Shown here in pieces: positions 59,820 to 64,000 of a stretch of DNA of 64,000 nt. The first letter of the stretch is position 1. Each line of letters begins with the position of its first letter. Position numbers and translations under genes: made by a program. The notes below the pieces were generated by a model that worked only from the letters and a program-made list of their open reading frames with translations, searched no databases and was not told the DNA's origin. Source of the stretch: Costus lasius (taxonomy: Eukaryota > Streptophyta > Magnoliopsida > Zingiberales > Costaceae); contig CM050454.1 in NCBI GenBank assembly GCA_027563935.2, positions 50,248,596-50,312,595 on the forward strand. Direction: 5' to 3'.

Positions 59820-62311
59820 TGTCACATCCCGTTATCTTAACCCCAAACAAGCAACACAAGTCATAGAGAAACAGGATGTTATCATACAAGATCGATTCAC
59901 ATGCTAGGTAAAACCAAGTTCAAGAAAACCCGATCTGAAAATTTTCGAGAATCCATACATAGAAACCCCACGAAACACATAAATGTACCTGCCACCACGC
60001 AATCCTTGCACTAGACATATGCAAGTTCACATTTATATCAAATCCGATTGCAAAAACATAAGTCAACTCGAAATTCAAAGCAAAGCCACAAAATCGATTC
60101 TATAAACTCATGAAACTAACATGAATAATACCAAACACCGAAACCAGGCCAAAGCCCGCGGTGACACAAAAATCAAAACTTAAAACTGCCACAACCGGCA
60201 ACACAAGTTCACATAATTCGGCCACAACCGGCCCCAGTTAATTAAGCACAAAAGTCTTATACATTAACCAGCATAATATCTATATCAACGCTAACTCAAG
60301 AAATGCGCCCCTGCTCTACACCTGAAAATAGTAAGGGAGTGAGCTACACAGCCCAGTGAGTGGATAGTCTCAAACGACCATCCATAACATACACTCAAAA
60401 ATACATGCAGATTATTTTAAAAACATTTAACAGAATATCATGTCAACATATAACATAATTAAAGGGCAGAACTCATATAAAACAATCAGGTGTAAACTGC
60501 TAAGACATCATTGTCACCAAAGAGTAACCAGGGTTCTAGAGCTATACTCTAAACCAACTAATGACTTAATTGGCCTAGTTGTCCAGCATAATCAATAGTG
60601 ACCATTATGGTCCAACCCGGCTTTGGCCTAAGCACTGGGAGAAGCCTGCAAATCACATGCAACATATATACATGGACAGTGTGTAGACTCAAGAGGTAAT
60701 CCCCGCCCGGTCAAGATGTGATACCTTGATCTACACCACCCCATAATCACAAAAATCTAAGCGTCTAAGAGTGATGACATCAAGAGGTGGCCCCTGTCCG
60801 ACCAAGACATGGCACTTTGCGTCTTATATCACTCGTTCTCCCAAAGGGTTCCTTAACTGGACAACACCAGACACATCTTATATCTTATTTCACAAAAGTG
60901 GACTCCTAAGTGTCAACTAAACTCTAGGATAGTCATTTTTATCACAATAATCACATCAGGCAGGCTGAACAACAACCCCCTCACATATCACAATACAGGG
61001 CTGAAATCTCCAACCCTTAACATATCACATATAGACTATCCCCTTGAGTACACAGTTACACTTAGCCTTAGTCCTAACCATTCCATGACCACAACACATA
61101 ATATTCGAAAATCACATAACCACATAATATTCGAAAATCACATAACCACATAATATTCAAAAATCACATAATCACATAATATTCAAAAATCACATAATCA
61201 CATAGTAGTGTAGTCCTTAGGTTTCATGCTGATTAGTTCAGTCTAACCTTGCTATGTTATCACCCAAATTTCTCAAACAAAGATACATGGCCAACCTTGC
61301 TATGTTATCACCCAAATTTCTCAAACAAAGATACATGGCCAATATATAACCAAAAATATATAACATGCTACACACAAAAAGAAACATTCATGGATTGCAT
61401 TTAACAAGCATCCATAAAATCAACATAAAATTAAAACATGTATTCTTACAACTACTTTACAAATTACTACATGTAACCCACGGTTTCTACAACATATTAT
61501 CTACCTAAATCTTAAACCTTAGTTAACAAGAATTTCAAGAATATCTACTTAAAATTTAAAACCATAATTAATAAGAGATTCATGCAAGCTACTTAAATTC
61601 CATGTAAGAAATATCAAAGTTTCGGTTTTCATAAGTAATATCAAGATTTCGGTTTTCATAAGTAATATCAAGATTTGGGTTTTCATAAGAATATCAAGAT
61701 TTCGGTTTTCAACATGGTAAAGTTTCCAAGAAATCAAATGTATCATGTAACACAAACACAACCAAATTGCTAGATCTAATAAGACACTCCACTCACCTCA
61801 ACCGAGAATACCAAGATGAAGATCTCTCCAAAATTTTCGTCTAAAGCCTTGAAGTGATCCTAGAAAGACGCCAACAATGGAAAAGAAACGCCTATCGTCT
61901 CCAAGCCTCCAAGAATCGCCAACTCTTACCCTAGCCGTCGTCCAAGGTTTTCCTCAAGCCAAAAATCGCCAACTTTCCTTCCCTAACCCCAATTACCCAC
62001 TTAAAATTTGGGTTTTTTTTTTTTTTTTTTTTTTTTAACCCGCTAACTAATTAATTCAAATCCATCTAATTTAAGTGCAAACCCAATAACTAATTAATTT
62101 AACCATTAACTAACAATTTAACCATTCACTTAAACGAAAATCCAATAAGGATTAACTTAACATCCAATAAGGTCTATTTAATTAATTACAAATTAACAAT
62201 CAATAAGCCAGTTAATTAACATCCAATACTGCTTAACGTAATATTCACAGTCAATGATTTTATTTAAATCAAAATAATACTTACCAGGACTTAAGATCCT
62301 TGGATCTTACA
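59820..62311 (-). repeat. 5' LTR of Gypsy-G
   Basis: The 2492-bp LTR runs from TGTCACATCCCG to GATCTTACA on the plus strand. It is the uninterrupted partner of the left LTR, with 24 T at 62013-62036. Near the end AAGATCC TT GGATCTT forms a short palindrome (62294-62309). Confidence 0.94.
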
Positions 62312-62316
62312 TGAGG

Positions 62317-62530
62317 TATTCATGTCTAGATTTGATGATGGATATGCTTTAATGCAGTCTTACGTCTTTCCGTAATTGGGAGACCAAAACGATTGTCTTT
62401 GGGCATGTCATAAGTCATGTAGAGACATGGATGACCAATAGTAGGATTTGCCCCTTCCTTAATTGGAAGCATGATATCCACTTTGGGGCGCCCCACCTCA
62501 TTGGTGCATGACAGGATGTGTGGCCACACA
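62317..62530 (+). repeat. 3' LTR of Copia-D, second part
   Basis: Sequence continues from 43442 and matches the inverse of the Copia-C LTR near 16380-16560 (GGGGCGCCCCACCT shared). It stops at about 62530, where LTR-H begins. Confidence 0.82.
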
Positions 62531-64000
62531 TGCACTTTGATCATTTGCATGGGCGGAAATAAGGATTTCTTGAGGATCGTATGATATGTTCATAAGATTA
62601 ACTTTAAAGCTTCCAAAGATCAAGAGAGATGTTTTACCATGGCCATGAGGAAGGAGGCGACTTGGAAGGGAAAGAGGCGTGTGCTTCTTCTCCAAAGGAA
62701 ACGCACACAAGGTGACAATAGCTACTCCCTTTTTCCTCTTTGTGCTAGCAAAGATCCAAGGTATTCTCTTCGTGTGGAGAAGATGAGATGAATTCCTTTT
62801 GCTGGCCGAATACTCCTCTTGGCGTGAAGACAACCCCACGAGAGGAGAAGAGGCGAGAGGACAAAAATGGCATTCGAACGTGGAGACGTTTTCTCAAAGA
62901 AAACGCCCTTCCAAATATAGAAAGTTCACAACTCCACTTAAAACCATCGATCACTCCTCTTCTCTTTGAACCATGCGTTCACATAAGTGAACCGGTTCAA
63001 TTCAATTCGGTTCAAATGCATTTGGTTCAAAGACCAAATCAAACCAGCATTGGTTCAGATCTTATCAAACCAAATGGCTCAAGATCTAACCATTCATTTC
63101 ATGATGCTCTTGATCTCATCAAGCAAGCATCAAAACTCTCGATCGAAGCTTACCGATCTCAAGCCCTAATCAATCAAACATGATCAGACCCGATCTCACT
63201 CACAATCAGAGTTTAAACACTTTTAAACTGAACCAAAACAATTCAGTCCACACGATCTGACATAAGTAAGCCATATCATCAAATTGTGCGACCCTAAGGG
63301 TTTCCTTTAATGTCGGTAACGATAACTTACATTATCACGAACAGAGAGGGGTATCTAGCAACACATCACTGTCTCCCGATATAAAGGAAAGAGTCTTCCA
63401 AGACTACCCCTAAACCAACCACAGCACAAGTGTGAATCCAATTCACTTGACATACATGTTTCCTTTGCCACTGGACGTTCTTATTGGACAAGCGTGTCAA
63501 GCCTGAAACTCCAATATGATGAGAATGATTAGATCAGATGAACATAGTCATCTGGGTATGGCCATACACTTTCTCAATCATCTCATCCAGGGGGCCCCTA
63601 TAGAACATCACACTCCAAACAAGGAGAAGGCAATCCTATATCTATCACTAGTGCCCTAACATGACTCATGCTCATTATCCAAGATAGTCTATAACCATTG
63701 TATTTCAAATGATATTGAACTACCTCAAGACAATGCCAATTATCATCTAGAAACACAAGTGATCTCAAGTCAGAGGAAATATGCCACTTGTTTGCATATA
63801 AGGATTATTCACATTGTGACAAACAATTGAATATCCTAAATACGGTCTGTCCAGTACATCCAATGTACCTATGAGTCTACATCTTATTCCATGCTCGAAG
63901 CATCCTGTAAGATTAGAACACATATTAGTCTCAATCATATCAAGGTTGTCTCATGTTCACCAAGATACCTCGACTAAGGACAATACTGCATGTCAGCCAA
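62531..64000 (-). repeat. LTR-H, A/E/F-family Copia LTR, partial
   Basis: From about 62545 rightward this aligns with the Copia-A, E and solo LTRs. The outermost ~45 bp seen in the relatives (TGAAGGTTCCC... to GGCGCATG) are missing, so the boundary at 62531 is uncertain by about 10 bp. The right end is outside the window, so a solo LTR cannot be told from a full element. A GT donor-like site maps to 62636-62637 on the minus strand. Confidence 0.8.

Larger units (their letters stand above)
43443..62311 (-). mobile_element. Gypsy-G, complete chromodomain Ty3/Gypsy element, with Copia-F inside its 3' LTR
   Basis: This minus-strand element has its 5' LTR on the right (59820-62311), primer site, one gag-pol ORF (59693 to 55089), purine tract and 3' LTR on the left (43443-44646 plus 53706-55059). 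Target duplication TGAGG lies at 43438-43442 and 62312-62316. About five substitutions and two indels (about 43 and 23 bp) separate the LTRs over 2.5 kb, so insertion was recent. The chromodomain and long LTRs suggest a Tekay/Del-like chromovirus (lineage inferred). Confidence 0.95.
34062..62530 (+). mobile_element. Copia-D, decayed Ty1/Copia backbone element
   Basis: This is a plus-strand element rebuilt from the rest of its 5' LTR (34062-35008), leader (35009-38126, interrupted by a solo LTR), eroded coding region (38127-40664 and 42355-43040), polypurine tract and a 3' LTR split by Gypsy-G (43053-43442 and 62317-62530). The 5' LTR start is beyond Copia-B, left of the window, and the 3' LTR is cut at 62530 by LTR-H. 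It is the oldest recognisable layer here. Confidence 0.85.

Noticed and set aside
1..64000. A previously undescribed defence, biosynthetic or other gene system
   Set aside because: All stretches are explained by LTRs, leaders or coding parts of retrotransposons, and no non-transposon gene was recognised on either strand.

Overview
The window is intergenic plant nuclear DNA made almost entirely of nested LTR retrotransposons. No host gene, rRNA, functional tRNA gene or CRISPR array was found. A flowering plant is indicated by Ty1/Copia polyproteins in the order Gag-protease-integrase-RT-RNase H, chromodomain Ty3/Gypsy polyproteins, LTRs of about 1.7-2.6 kb, primer sites for initiator tRNA-Met (TGGTATCAGAGC type) and 5-bp target duplications. 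The species cannot be told from the sequence. Element letters below are labels made up for this annotation.

Layout. The oldest backbone is Copia-D (+), a decayed element from 34062 to 62530 whose 5' LTR is cut by Copia-B (+). Copia-B enters from the left edge and ends at 34061. Copia-B is itself cut three times. Copia-E (-) sits in its leader and is seen only as leader plus 5' LTR (1-2875). Copia-A (-, 4749-13860, target duplication GGGGT) lies between its integrase and RT regions. Copia-C (-, 14722-30912, target duplication GCCTG) lies inside its RT. Copia-C carries in its leader a rearranged chromodomain Gypsy (Gypsy-I, 20381-27420), whose gag half and pol half point in opposite directions. 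Copia-D also contains a solo LTR of an unrecognised family (35586-37237, TTAAG) and a solo LTR of the A/E/F family (40670-42349, ATAAT). Its 3' LTR received Gypsy-G (-, 43443-62311, TGAGG). The 3' LTR of Gypsy-G received Copia-F (+, 44647-53700, AACAT). A further A-family LTR (H) starts near 62531 and leaves the window.

State of the elements. Copia-F (one 1293-codon ORF, LTRs differing at about five sites) and Gypsy-G (one 1534-codon ORF, LTR copies nearly identical apart from two indels) look recent and coding-intact. Copia-A looks intact except for one nonsense codon. Copia-B has several lesions. Copia-C and Copia-D share the same badly eroded coding region, yet Copia-C has a clean target duplication and LTRs only about 2% apart. 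This suggests a non-autonomous lineage moved by proteins supplied in trans.

Patterns beyond the element list. A GT donor-like site in the LTR and a TTGTAG acceptor-like site just before gag recur in the Copia elements, pointing to a leader intron. Paired palindromes occur in the A and F leaders. A tRNA B-box-like block occurs in the A, E and F leaders. Gypsy-I carries a 333-bp inverted duplication. Percent differences and counts were made by eye and are approximate.
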